Positions 51,354 to 60,059 of a stretch of DNA of 64,000 bases are shown piece by piece (position 1 is the stretch's first letter; each line of letters starts with the position of its first letter). The notes under the pieces were generated by a model. It searched no databases and was not told the origin of the DNA. It worked only from the letters and a program-made list of their open reading frames with translations. Origin of the DNA: Streptomyces sp. SAT1 (lineage in GTDB: Bacteria > Actinomycetota > Actinomycetes > Streptomycetales > Streptomycetaceae). The stretch covers positions 5,931,001 through 5,995,000 of the forward strand of contig NZ_CP015849.1 of NCBI RefSeq assembly GCF_001654495.1. Direction: 5' to 3'. Both the position numbers and the translations under genes were made by a program.

Positions 51354-52751
51354 ATGGACGAAGACACCAGGTACGAGGCGGTCCGCAGCCGGGACGGCCG
51401 GTTCGACGGAGAGTTCTTCTTCGCCGTCGAGACGACCGGGATCTACTGCCGTCCCAGCTGCCCGGCCGTGACCCCGAAACAACGCAATGTGCGCTACTAC
51501 GCCACGGCCGCCGCCGCCCAGGGCGCGGGCTTCCGCGCCTGCCGGCGGTGCCGGCCGGACGCGGTGCCCGGCTCGGCCGCGTGGAACGTGCGGGCCGACG
51601 TGGTCGGCCGGGCCATGCGGCTGATCGGCGACGGCGTGATCGACCGCGAGGGCGTGGGCGGGCTCGCCGCCCGGCTCGGTTACAGCGCACGGCAGGTGCA
51701 GCGCCAGCTCACCGCCGAGGTGGGCGCCGGGCCGGTCGCCCTCGCCCGCGCGCAGCGCGCGCACACCGCCCGGGTGCTGCTCCAGACCACCGGTCTGCCG
51801 GTGACCGAGATCGCCTTCGCGGCCGGGTTCGCCAGCGTGCGGCAGTTCAACGACACGATCCGGGAGGTCTACGCCGCGACCCCGAGCGAGCTGCGGGCCG
51901 CCGCGCCCCGCACCAGGCACCGGCGGGCGGCCACGCCCACCGCCGGGATACCGCTGCGGCTCGCCCACCGCGGCCCCTACCAGGCCGGACCCGTCTTCGA
52001 CCTGCTGAGCCGCGAGGCCGTGCCCGGCGTCGAGGAGGTGAGCGGCCGGCCGGGCGCGCGTACGTACCGGCGGACCCTGCGGCTGCCCCACGGCACCGGG
52101 ATCGTCGCCGCCGACGAGCGCCCCGGCGGACCGCGCACCGCCTCCTGCGCCCACCCGGGCGGCTGGCTGGAGGCCCGGCTGCACCTGACCGACCCGCGCG
52201 ACCTGACGACGGCCGTGCAGCGGCTGCGGCGGCTGTTCGACCTCGACGCCGATCCGTACGCCGTCGACGAACGGCTCGGCGCCGACCCCCGGCTGGCGCC
52301 GCTGGTCGCGGCCAGGCCGGGACTGCGGTCGCCGGGTTCCGCCGACCCCGACGAGACGGCGCTGCGGGCGCTGACGGGACCGGAGGCGGCCGGGGAACTG
52401 GTGCGGCGCCACGGCAAGGCGCTCGACGCGCCCTGCGGCACGCTGACCCATCTGTTCCCGGAACCCGCCGCGCTCGCGGGCGCCGAGCCCGGCGGTACCC
52501 TCGGCGCGCTGGCCGCCGCCCTCGCCGACGGCGCGGTACGGCTGGACCCCGGCGCCGACCGGGACGAGGCGCACCGGGCGCTGCTCGCGGTGCCCGGCCT
52601 GGACGCCGCCACGGCCGCCGCCGTCCGCACCCGCGCCCTCGGCGACCCCGACGTGGCCCCGCCCGGCGTGCCGGTCCCCGACCACTGGCGCCCCTGGCGC
52701 TCGTACGCACTCCTCCACCTGCGGGTGGCAGACGACTTGGAGACACCGTGA
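51354..52751 (+). CDS. Ada-AlkA fusion: methyl-responsive regulator and DNA glycosylase
   Basis: This 465-residue protein joins an N-terminal Ada zinc domain (residues 1-75: GIYCRPSCP and ACRRCRPD, the four Cys; Cys33 region accepts methyl from phosphotriesters), an AraC-type HTH (VTEIAFAAGFASVRQFNDT), an AlkA N-terminal domain and a HhH-GPD glycosylase whose catalytic Asp is probably in LGDPDVAP. It lacks an O6-methylguanine acceptor domain, which is supplied by the next gene. The ATG at 51354 (or GTG 51351) is the start. It should activate its own operon when methylated. Confidence 0.92.
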   Translation: MDEDTRYEAVRSRDGRFDGEFFFAVETTGIYCRPSCPAVTPKQRNVRYYATAAAAQGAGFRACRRCRPDAVPGSAAWNVRADVVGRAMRLIGDGVIDREGVGGLAARLGYSARQVQRQLTAEVGAGPVALARAQRAHTARVLLQTTGLPVTEIAFAAGFASVRQFNDTIREVYAATPSELRAAAPRTRHRRAATPTAGIPLRLAHRGPYQAGPVFDLLSREAVPGVEEVSGRPGARTYRRTLRLPHGTGIVAADERPGGPRTASCAHPGGWLEARLHLTDPRDLTTAVQRLRRLFDLDADPYAVDERLGADPRLAPLVAARPGLRSPGSADPDETALRALTGPEAAGELVRRHGKALDAPCGTLTHLFPEPAALAGAEPGGTLGALAAALADGAVRLDPGADRDEAHRALLAVPGLDAATAAAVRTRALGDPDVAPPGVPVPDHWRPWRSYALLHLRVADDLETP

Positions 52752-53299
52752 CCACCGTGACCAGCATGGAGACCGTCATCGAGACCCCCGGCGCCCCCCT
52801 CGCCGAGGCGGGAGCGACCTACTGGACGCGCTGCGACAGCCCGCTCGGACAACTGCTCCTGACCGCCGACGGGGACGGTGTCCTCACCTCCCTGTCCGTG
52901 CCCGGCCAGAAGGGCGGACGCACCGTGCGGGACGACTGGCGGCACGACACCGGCCCGTTCCGGGCGGCCGAGGAGCAGTTGCGGGCCTACTTCGCCGGTG
53001 AACTCAGGGAGTTCGCCCTGCCGCTGCGCAGCGAGGGCAGCGCGTTCCGGGAGCGGGTGTGGGCCGCGCTGGACGCCGTCCCGTACGGCACGACCACGAC
53101 GTACGGCGAGATCGCCGCGCGGATCGGGGCCTCCCGGGCGGCCGTGCGCGCCGTCGGCGGCGCCATCGGCGCCAACCCACTGCTCGTGGTGCGCCCCTGC
53201 CACCGGGTGATCGGCGCCAACGGCACGCTCACCGGGTACGCCGGCGGGCTGGACCGCAAGGTGCGGCTGCTCGCGCTGGAGGGCGTACCGCTGCCGTAG
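52748..53299 (+). CDS. ogt: Methylated-DNA-protein cysteine methyltransferase
   Basis: This 183-residue suicide enzyme moves the methyl group from O6-methylguanine to its own Cys. The active site LLVVRPCHRVIG and the preceding helix ASRAAVRAVGGAIGANP are conserved. The GTG start overlaps the ada-alkA stop (GTGA), so the two are one unit. The final codons are the first copy of an 18-base repeat. Confidence 0.95.
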   Translation: MTTVTSMETVIETPGAPLAEAGATYWTRCDSPLGQLLLTADGDGVLTSLSVPGQKGGRTVRDDWRHDTGPFRAAEEQLRAYFAGELREFALPLRSEGSAFRERVWAALDAVPYGTTTTYGEIAARIGASRAAVRAVGGAIGANPLLVVRPCHRVIGANGTLTGYAGGLDRKVRLLALEGVPLP

Positions 53300-53335
53300 G
53301 ACGTACCGCTGCCGTAGGGCGTACCGCCGCCGTGG
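53282..53335 (+). repeat. 18-base tandem repeat over the ogt stop codon
   Basis: GGCGTACCGCTGCCGTAG, encoding GVPLP-stop, recurs twice more downstream at 53300-53317 and 53318-53335, the third with changes. It looks like slippage at the gene end. Confidence 0.8.
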
Positions 53336-53350
53336 GCCGGGCCCCTGGGG

Positions 53351-53731
53351 TCAGCCGTCCCGGCCGTCGTCCAGCCCCCAGCTGTGGATCCACCGCGGAT
53401 GGACGCGGATCACCTCCTCGCTGAACCGCGGACCCAGGGTGTGCGTTCCGGTGAGGAGTTCGGCCTCGCCGCGGATGTCCACGCCGCGCACCTTCCAGGG
53501 GTCGAGGCTGACGATGTCGTCGACGACCAGGGCGACCTTGGGGTTCTGCCGCAGATTGCGCCACTTCTTCGTCCGGCCCATCGCCTGGCCGCCGATCAGG
53601 ATGGTGCCGTCGTCCTGCGGGAAGAAGCCGACGGGGTTGGCCTGCGGCTGGCCGCGCGGATCGACGGTGGCCAGCCGCCCCAGCCGCTGGGTCCTCAGAT
53701 AGGCGCGCTCCGCCTCGGTGAATTCGGTCAT
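53351..53731 (-). CDS. PPOX-class F420/FMN-dependent oxidoreductase
   Basis: The 126-residue protein has the split-barrel flavin fold: RLATVDPRGQPQANPVGFFPQDDG, then KKWRNLRQNPKVALVVDDI. The set matches actinobacterial F420-dependent family members. ATG 53731 gives MTEFTEAERAYLRTQ, the family N-terminus. The substrate is unknown. Confidence 0.85.
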   Translation of the reverse strand: MTEFTEAERAYLRTQRLGRLATVDPRGQPQANPVGFFPQDDGTILIGGQAMGRTKKWRNLRQNPKVALVVDDIVSLDPWKVRGVDIRGEAELLTGTHTLGPRFSEEVIRVHPRWIHSWGLDDGRDG

Positions 53732-53840
53732 GACAGCAGCCAAGCACCTCGGAAGCGGCCGGCGCACCGCGCCCTCCCCGGGGCACGCCGCGAACGGGCG
53801 GCCCGGCCCGGCCCACCTGCCGGGCGGGCCGCCCGGCGGG

Positions 53841-54833
53841 TCACACGTCGTGCGGCTCCCGGGCCACCCAGCCGCGTTCGTAGGCGTGCCAGCCCAGTTG
53901 CAGCCGGGTGCTCACACCGGTCAGCTCCATCAGCCGCTTCACCCGCCGCTGCACCGTCCGCAGGCCCAGGTCGAGCTGTTTGGCGACGCTCGCGTCGGTC
54001 AGCCCCGCCAGGAGCAGGGAGAGCACCTGGAGGTCGGTGGCGTCCGGGGCGTGCGGGCCCTGCTCGACGACACCGGACGCGCCGAGGCGCAGCGGCAGCG
54101 CGCCCCGCCACACCGACTCGAACAGCCCCGACAGCAGCTCCAGCAGACCGCTGGAGTGCACGACGAGCGCGGCGGGCTCCGCCATGCGGGAGGTGAGCGG
54201 CACCATGGCCAGCGCCCGGTCCGCGACGACCAGTTTGGTCGGCACCTCGTCGACGACCCGCACCCGTTCGTCGCGGCCCAGCGCGGCGGTCAGCTCCGTG
54301 ATGCCGTGCGGCAGGTCGAGCACCGCGCGCTCGACCACCACCCGGTAGCGCACACCGCGGCCCGCCGCCTGCTCCTCGGCGTCGTTCTCCATCCCGGAGA
54401 CCACCATCGGATTGCCGGTGACCAGGGCGCACACCTCGTCGGCCGCGCCCAGTTGCAACTGGAGGAAGCGCTGGGCGACCGCGGAGGCGCCGGTGACCAC
54501 CTCGATCAGATCGTGCACCGACGGCTCGGCCGCCGCCGCGCGGTACTCCTCGGCGAGCAGCGCGGCGGCCAGCTCCGCCTTCTCCAGCTCGTGCCGCTGC
54601 TGGGTGAGCAGCGCGCCGAGCGCCACCCCGGGCGGGGCGGCGACCCAGCGGCCCGGCCGGGCCGAGGACTGGGCCGCGAGCCCGTGCCGCTCCAGCCGGC
54701 GCAGGGCGCGCTCGGTGTCGTGCTCGCCGAGCATCAGCCGCCGGGCGAGGTCGGGCACGTCGGCGGCGCCCACGGCCACCAGCGCCCGGTACGCCGACTC
54801 GTGCCTCTCGTCCAGCCCTATCGCTGCCAGCAT
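53841..54833 (-). CDS. LuxR-type regulator with TrmB-like N-terminus
   Basis: The 330-residue protein has an N-terminal winged helix (AVGAADVPDLARRLMLGEHD), a middle domain and a C-terminal LuxR HTH (LAGLTDASVAKQLDLGLRTVQRR). Its ATG at 54833 lies in a TGATG overlap with a small upstream ORF and has a GAGGAGG site. The signal it senses is unknown. It may control a divergent gene. Confidence 0.85.
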   Translation of the reverse strand: MLAAIGLDERHESAYRALVAVGAADVPDLARRLMLGEHDTERALRRLERHGLAAQSSARPGRWVAAPPGVALGALLTQQRHELEKAELAAALLAEEYRAAAAEPSVHDLIEVVTGASAVAQRFLQLQLGAADEVCALVTGNPMVVSGMENDAEEQAAGRGVRYRVVVERAVLDLPHGITELTAALGRDERVRVVDEVPTKLVVADRALAMVPLTSRMAEPAALVVHSSGLLELLSGLFESVWRGALPLRLGASGVVEQGPHAPDATDLQVLSLLLAGLTDASVAKQLDLGLRTVQRRVKRLMELTGVSTRLQLGWHAYERGWVAREPHDV

Positions 54834-54970
54834 CAGCTGCGGTTCCTCCTCTTCAGGCTCTTCGGGTCCTGTCGCCGGTCGCCCGCCGTCGGCCGGCGGC
54901 GTGCCGCGGTGGCGGGAAACAGCCACGGCGCAAACCCGCCGCCCAACATCATCGCCGTAGCCCTGGTCAT
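54833..54970 (-). CDS. Candidate 45-residue ORF coupled to the LuxR gene
   Basis: ATG 54970 opens a frame (MTRATAMMLGGGFAPWLFP, ending KSLKRRNRS) whose stop forms TGATG with the LuxR start. The N-terminus is mildly hydrophobic, the rest basic. The overlap supports translation, but there is no good ribosome site of its own. Confidence 0.4.
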   Translation of the reverse strand: MTRATAMMLGGGFAPWLFPATAARRRPTAGDRRQDPKSLKRRNRS

Positions 54971-55371
54971 CCTGACAAGGTGGCACCACCGAGGAGCCGG
55001 TGACGGCGGCTCGTCAGCCGGCCTCGCCGGGGTGGCCCACGCGGGTGGCCTGCGGGGACACGGCCGGCCACTCCGGCGCACGCCTCAGCGCGCACACCGG
55101 CGCGCGGCTCGCCGTACGACTCGGTCCGGCAGTCGCGACCGGCGGCCGCGGACCTCTTGGACGGCCGGGTTCCGGCCGTCCGGAACCTGACCCTGACCCG
55201 GGTCCACCAGACGTCGCCGGGCGGTTCTCCCGTGGGGGGTGGGACCGCCCGGCGGCACTTTCCGTACGTGAGTTCGGTACGTAGCCCGGCAGGCCGTTCC
55301 GGTCGTCCGCCGGGGCCGGATTTTCCCGATGCCCCGTTTTCCTCCGGCCCGCGCGGTGAACAATCGGGGGC
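54971..55371. other. 401-base divergent promoter region
   Basis: No supported gene. It should carry promoters for the LuxR-side and the PP2C-like gene. The terminal part is less GC-rich (GATTTTCCCGATGCCCCGTTTTCC). Confidence 0.5.
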
Positions 55372-57204
55372 ATGAGCCAGCAGGGGGGAAGGCCCACCGG
55401 TCATGAGGACGACTGGTGGCGGCAGTTGTACGACGACTCCACCGAGGACACGGGTCCCACGGCCGCGGCCGATTCCCTGGACGACCGTTTCGCCTCGGCG
55501 TCCGGGGCGCTGGACCGGGCCGCGGGCCCGGCCGCAGTTCCTGCGGGGGAGGGGGACCGGCCCGACCCCCCGGACCTGGATCTGGGCCCGTACCCCTGTC
55601 CGGCCCTGGCCCTGGACCTCGACCGGGACGTGGGCCAGGACCAGGACCAGGACCAGGGCCTGGGACAGGGCAACGGCCTGGACAGAGGCCGGGAGCAGGA
55701 GCAGGACCAGAACTCCGGCCGAGGCCAGGATCCCGTTCCGGACCCGCACCTGGACCCGGACCCGCACCTGGACCCGGCGCCGGGCCTGGACCCGGCATCG
55801 GACCTGGACCCGGCACGGGCACCGGCACTGGACCCGGAACCAGACCTGTACCCGGACCTGCTCACGGACGGCCCGCCGACCATGCGGCTGACGGCATCCG
55901 GCGCTGGAACGGCATCCGGCACCGGAGCCCCCACCGGACCCCCGGCGGCAGCCCCGCGCCCCGCTGCGGCTCCCGACGGACCGGCTCCGGACGGACCGGC
56001 TCCGGACGGACCGGCTCCGGACGGGCCGGGTCTCGACGGGCCGGCTCCCGGCGGGCCGGGTCCCGGACCGGCCTCCTGGTGGCAGCGGGCCCCCTGGGAG
56101 GCCCCACCGGCCGCGCCCCCGCCGACCGGGCCCGACGGCCCCGACGGCCCGCCGGGCCCCGCCTCGCTCGTCGTCGCCCACGTGGGGTCCGGGCCGCCGA
56201 CGTACGACGCCGAGCCCACCGCGCTCCCGGCCGCCGACCCCGATGCGCTCGACGATCTGGTCCCGGACACCGTGGTGGACGGCGCCCGGTACGGCGCCTG
56301 CACGCTGCGTGCCGTCTCGGTCCGCGGCGATTCGCCGCGCTACCGGGGCGAGCCGCGCCGGGACGCGCTGCTCACCGCGCGCTTCGGCGCGGGCGAGCAG
56401 GCGCTGATCCTCGTCGCGATGGCCACCGGCGTGCGCGCGAGACCGGGCGCGCACCGCGCGGCGGCCGAGGTGTGCCGGTGGATCGCGCGGGCGGTCGGCC
56501 GCAGTCACGTCCGGCTGGCCGAGGACATCCGGGCGGCCCGGCGCGGTGAGCTGAAGTCAGGTCTCCAGCGGCTCACCGACCGCAGCCTGGGCAGACTCCG
56601 CGCCAGCGCCGTGGAACAGGGCCTGGCCCCGGAGGAGTACGCGGCCACGCTGCGCTGTCTGCTGCTGCCCGCCGACCCGCACTGCCGGACGCGGGTCTTC
56701 TTCGGGGTGGGCGAGGGCGGCCTCTTCCGGCTGCGGGACGGTGCCTGGCAGGACATCGAACCCCGTGTCACCGACGAACCGGACCCGTCCGGACAGCCGG
56801 GCCCCCACCAGCGGCCGCAGCCTCCCCACCCGCCGCAGCCACCCGAGTCGCTGGGTCCGCCCGAGCCGTCCGGACCGGCCGCCGCGCCCACCGACCCGTT
56901 CACCCTGGATCTCGGCGCCCCGGCCCCGCAGGACCCGCGGTCCGCGCACGCGGAGGAGTCCCGGCCGCCCCACGCGGAGCCCTTCCGCTTCCGTGCCGGG
57001 GTAGCCCGGCCGGGTGACACCCTCCTGATGTGCACCGGCGGCCTCGCCGAGCCGCTGCGCGGCGAGGCCGAACTGGGCGTGTATCTCGCCCGGCGGTGGG
57101 CCGGTTCCGCCGTGCCGGGTCTCGCCGCGTTCCTCGCGGACGCCCAGGTGCGGGTGAAGGGCTACGCGGACGACCGCAGCGCCGCCGCCATCTGGGAGGC
57201 GTGA
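55372..57204 (+). CDS. Degenerate PP2C-like phosphatase with a low-complexity N-terminus
   Basis: The 610-residue protein has a ~280-residue N-terminal low-complexity region with QDQDQDQ, HLDPDPHLDP and four APDGP-type blocks. The C-terminal ~320 residues resemble PP2C phosphatases (YGACTLRAVSVRGDSPRYRG, ALILVAMATG, DTLLMCTGGLAEPL, DDRSAAAIW). But the metal-binding Asp positions of the usual GDG and ED motifs are not evident, so it may be inactive. Proteins like it accompany vWA/tubulin-like systems, here 5.5 kb upstream. Poly-repeat coding made an extra reading frame. Confidence 0.7.
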   Translation: MSQQGGRPTGHEDDWWRQLYDDSTEDTGPTAAADSLDDRFASASGALDRAAGPAAVPAGEGDRPDPPDLDLGPYPCPALALDLDRDVGQDQDQDQGLGQGNGLDRGREQEQDQNSGRGQDPVPDPHLDPDPHLDPAPGLDPASDLDPARAPALDPEPDLYPDLLTDGPPTMRLTASGAGTASGTGAPTGPPAAAPRPAAAPDGPAPDGPAPDGPAPDGPGLDGPAPGGPGPGPASWWQRAPWEAPPAAPPPTGPDGPDGPPGPASLVVAHVGSGPPTYDAEPTALPAADPDALDDLVPDTVVDGARYGACTLRAVSVRGDSPRYRGEPRRDALLTARFGAGEQALILVAMATGVRARPGAHRAAAEVCRWIARAVGRSHVRLAEDIRAARRGELKSGLQRLTDRSLGRLRASAVEQGLAPEEYAATLRCLLLPADPHCRTRVFFGVGEGGLFRLRDGAWQDIEPRVTDEPDPSGQPGPHQRPQPPHPPQPPESLGPPEPSGPAAAPTDPFTLDLGAPAPQDPRSAHAEESRPPHAEPFRFRAGVARPGDTLLMCTGGLAEPLRGEAELGVYLARRWAGSAVPGLAAFLADAQVRVKGYADDRSAAAIWEA

Positions 57205-57285
57205 GCGACGGGGCTGTGAATTCATGGACCCAGGAGTCCGCAGTGGTCGGCGGCAGTCGGCCAAAGACCGAAGGGTACCGGGAGC

Positions 57286-59028
57286 ATGGCCAAGCAGAAC
57301 GTCGCAGAGCAGTTCGTCGACATCCTCGTCCGTGCCGGTGTCAAACGCCTGTACGGCGTCGTCGGGGACAGCCTCAACCCGGTCGTCGACGCGGTCCGGC
57401 GCAACTCCGCCATCGACTGGATCCACGTACGCCACGAGGAGACCGCCGCGTTCGCGGCCGGTGCCGAGGCACAGATCACCGGGAAGCTGACGGCCTGTGC
57501 CGGCTCCTGCGGCCCCGGCAACCTGCACCTCATCAACGGCCTGTACGACGCCCACCGCTCCATGGCCCCGGTGCTCGCCCTCGCCTCGCACATCCCGTCC
57601 AGCGAGATCGGCCTCGGCTACTTCCAGGAGACGCATCCCGACCGGTTGTTCCAGGAGTGCAGCCACTACAGCGAGCTGATCTCCAGCGCCAAGCAGATGC
57701 CCCGGCTGCTGGACACCGCCATCCAGCACGCGGTGGGCCGCAGCGGGGTCAGCGTCGTCACGCTGCCCGGCGACATCGCGGCCGAGCCGGCGCCCGACAA
57801 GGCCGCCGAGACCGCCATCGTGACCTCGCGGCCCACCGTCCGGCCCGGCGACGCGGAGATCGACCGGCTGGTCCGGATGATCGACGCGGCCGGCAAGGTC
57901 ACCCTGTTCTGCGGCAGCGGCACGGCGGGCGCGCACGCCGAGGTGATGGAGTTCGCCGGGAAGGTCAAGTCACCGGTGGGGCACGCGCTGCGCGGCAAGG
58001 AGTGGATCCAGTACGACAATCCGTACGACGTCGGGATGAGCGGGCTGCTCGGCTACGGCGCCGCCTACGAGGCCACCCACGAGTGCGACCTGCTGATCCT
58101 GCTCGGCACGGACTTCCCGTACAACGCGTTCCTGCCCGACGACGTGCAGATCGCACAGGTCGACGTGCGGCCCGAGGTGCTGGGCCGGCGGTCCAAGCTC
58201 GACCTGGCCGTGTGGGGCGATGTGAGGGAGACGCTGCGCTGTCTGATCCCCCGGGTGCGGGAGAAGACGAACCGGCGGTTCCTGGACCGGATGCTCAAGA
58301 AGCACACGGACGCGCTGGAGGGGGTCGTCAAGGCGTACACGCGCAAGGTCGACAAGCACGTCCCGATCCATCCCGAGTACGTGGCCGCCGTACTGGACGA
58401 CCTCGCCGCCGACGACGCCGTGTTCACCATCGACACCGGCATGTGCAACGTGTGGGGCGCCCGCTATCTCTCGCCCAACGGGCGCCGCCGGATCATCGGT
58501 TCCTTCTCGCACGGGTCCATGGCGAACGCGCTGCCGATGGCGATCGGCGCCCAGTTCACCGACCGGAACCGGCAGGTGGTCTCACTGTCCGGGGACGGCG
58601 GCTTCGCCATGCTGATGGGCGACTTCCTGACCCTGGTCCAGTACGACCTGCCGGTGAAGGTGGTGCTGTTCAACAACTCCTCGCTCGGCATGGTGGAGCT
58701 GGAGATGCTGGTCGCGGGCCTGCCCTCGTACGGCACCACCAACAAGAACCCGGACTTCGCCGCCGTCGCCCGTGCCTGCGGCGCGCACGGTGTCCGGGTG
58801 GAGAAACCCAAGGAGCTGGCGGGCGCCCTGAAGGACGCGTTCAAACACAAGGGTCCCGCGCTGGTGGACGTCGTCACCGACCCCAACGCCCTGTCCATCC
58901 CGCCGAAGATCAGCGCCGAGATGGTGTCCGGCTTCGCCCTGTCGGCGTCCAAGATCGTGCTCGACGGCGGGGTGGGGCGGATGCTCCAGATGGCCCGGTC
59001 GAACCTGCGCAACGTGCCGCGGCCCTGA
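57286..59028 (+). CDS. poxB: Pyruvate dehydrogenase (quinone)/TPP-dependent oxidase
   Basis: The 580-residue protein has the thiamin-diphosphate family order: Glu51 in HVRHEETAA, a central FAD/nucleotide domain, and the TPP-binding GDGGFAML...NNSS motif near 435-465. It is closest to PoxB, which decarboxylates pyruvate to acetate and passes electrons to quinone. ATG 57286 has a nearby GGGAG. It begins 81 bases after the PP2C-like gene. The quinone-binding C-terminus (SASKIVLDGGVGRMLQMARSN) is present. Confidence 0.9.
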   Translation: MAKQNVAEQFVDILVRAGVKRLYGVVGDSLNPVVDAVRRNSAIDWIHVRHEETAAFAAGAEAQITGKLTACAGSCGPGNLHLINGLYDAHRSMAPVLALASHIPSSEIGLGYFQETHPDRLFQECSHYSELISSAKQMPRLLDTAIQHAVGRSGVSVVTLPGDIAAEPAPDKAAETAIVTSRPTVRPGDAEIDRLVRMIDAAGKVTLFCGSGTAGAHAEVMEFAGKVKSPVGHALRGKEWIQYDNPYDVGMSGLLGYGAAYEATHECDLLILLGTDFPYNAFLPDDVQIAQVDVRPEVLGRRSKLDLAVWGDVRETLRCLIPRVREKTNRRFLDRMLKKHTDALEGVVKAYTRKVDKHVPIHPEYVAAVLDDLAADDAVFTIDTGMCNVWGARYLSPNGRRRIIGSFSHGSMANALPMAIGAQFTDRNRQVVSLSGDGGFAMLMGDFLTLVQYDLPVKVVLFNNSSLGMVELEMLVAGLPSYGTTNKNPDFAAVARACGAHGVRVEKPKELAGALKDAFKHKGPALVDVVTDPNALSIPPKISAEMVSGFALSASKIVLDGGVGRMLQMARSNLRNVPRP

Positions 59029-59437
59029 GGGCGCCCCCGTGGAGAGCGTCGTACTCCGGCCAAGTTCCGGCCGCGGCGCGCCCGCCCGGCTGTCGTACAC
59101 CTGAGCGACCATGAGTGTCCGTACAGGCCCGTACAGGCCCGTACGGGCCCATGCGTGGCCGGAATCGGCCGGGTGCGGGCGGCGGCGGCCCGGCCCGGGA
59201 ACCGCGGGCCGGGCGGCCGGGTATCCCGGGCGCGTCCGGTGGGGCACCGGCCCTGCCCGGGGCCCACGGCAGGGCGGTCCGCGACGCCCCCGTGGGGCGC
59301 TGCCGGGAGTGCCCGGACATGGCCGAACACACGGTCGTTGACGATTCGACATGACTGCCCCGGACCTCACGGGGCATGGATCCCCGTGAACGTGTTCGAG
59401 CTGGAGGGGAACCGACATCGGCACGCGGGCGGGGGAG
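59029..59437. other. 409-base intergenic region with an inverted repeat
   Basis: No supported gene. At 59368-59388, CACGGGG-CATGGAT-CCCCGTG is a perfect 7-bp inverted repeat about 50 bases before the HATPase start. Near 59115 there are three short GTACAGGCCC-like copies. It may be an operator or a poxB terminator. Confidence 0.5.
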
Positions 59438-59932
59438 ATGACGAGTCAGGCACGAGGGGGCGGGCCCATGACGGCGGGGGCCTCCCCGGTGAGGACGGCG
59501 GGGGACGAGGAATTCGGAGAGGCGGACCGGGCGGCGGACCGGGCGGCGGCGTCGCAGCTGAGACGCCGGCTGGGCCGCGCGGATCTGCGGGCGGTGCCCG
59601 AGGCCAGGCGGGCGCTGCGGGAGCTGCTGCACCGCTGGGGGCCGCCGGAGCGGTCGGAGGTCGCCGAGCTGCTCACCAGCGAACTGGTGACCAACGCGTT
59701 GGTGCACACCGACGACGACGCGATCCTGACGGCCACCGTCTCCCCGGACGGACTGCGCGTGGAGGTACGGGACTTCGTGGCCAGGGGACCGCGGCCGCGG
59801 GTGCCGGTCGCCGCCGAGGACACCAACGGCAGGGGACTCGTGCTGGTCGAGTCCCTCGCGGACGACTGGGGCGTGTGCCCGCACGAGATCGGCAAGTCCG
59901 TCTGGTTCGAGCTGGGCGGGCGGGCCGCCTGA
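59438..59932 (+). CDS. HATPase anti-sigma-factor-like kinase
   Basis: The 164-residue protein has a SpoIIAB/RsbW-type HATPase domain: LLTSELVTNALVHT (N box), GLRVEVRDF (G1-like), and TNGRGLVLVESLADDWGV (G2). In Streptomyces many lone copies act as anti-sigma factors or regulators of bld/whi pathways. ATG 59438 follows GGGGGAG closely; 59468 is an alternative. Its partner is not in the window. Confidence 0.88.
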   Translation: MTSQARGGGPMTAGASPVRTAGDEEFGEADRAADRAAASQLRRRLGRADLRAVPEARRALRELLHRWGPPERSEVAELLTSELVTNALVHTDDDAILTATVSPDGLRVEVRDFVARGPRPRVPVAAEDTNGRGLVLVESLADDWGVCPHEIGKSVWFELGGRAA

Positions 59933-59996
59933 CCCGGGACGGAAGCCGGGCGCCGGACGACGGACGGCGGGGCGGCGCGGGCCCGGACAACGGGGA

Positions 59997-60026
59997 GGGG
60001 GCCCGGACCTCGCGGTCCGCGCCCCC
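59997..60026. terminator. Strong bidirectional terminator hairpin
   Basis: A 13-base stem (12 of 13 paired) with a TCGC loop sits between the convergent HATPase and DUF2637 genes, with a C/T-rich flank on each side. Confidence 0.8.
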
Positions 60027-60059
60027 TTCCCCCACGGTCACTCGGTGACCGTACGACCC

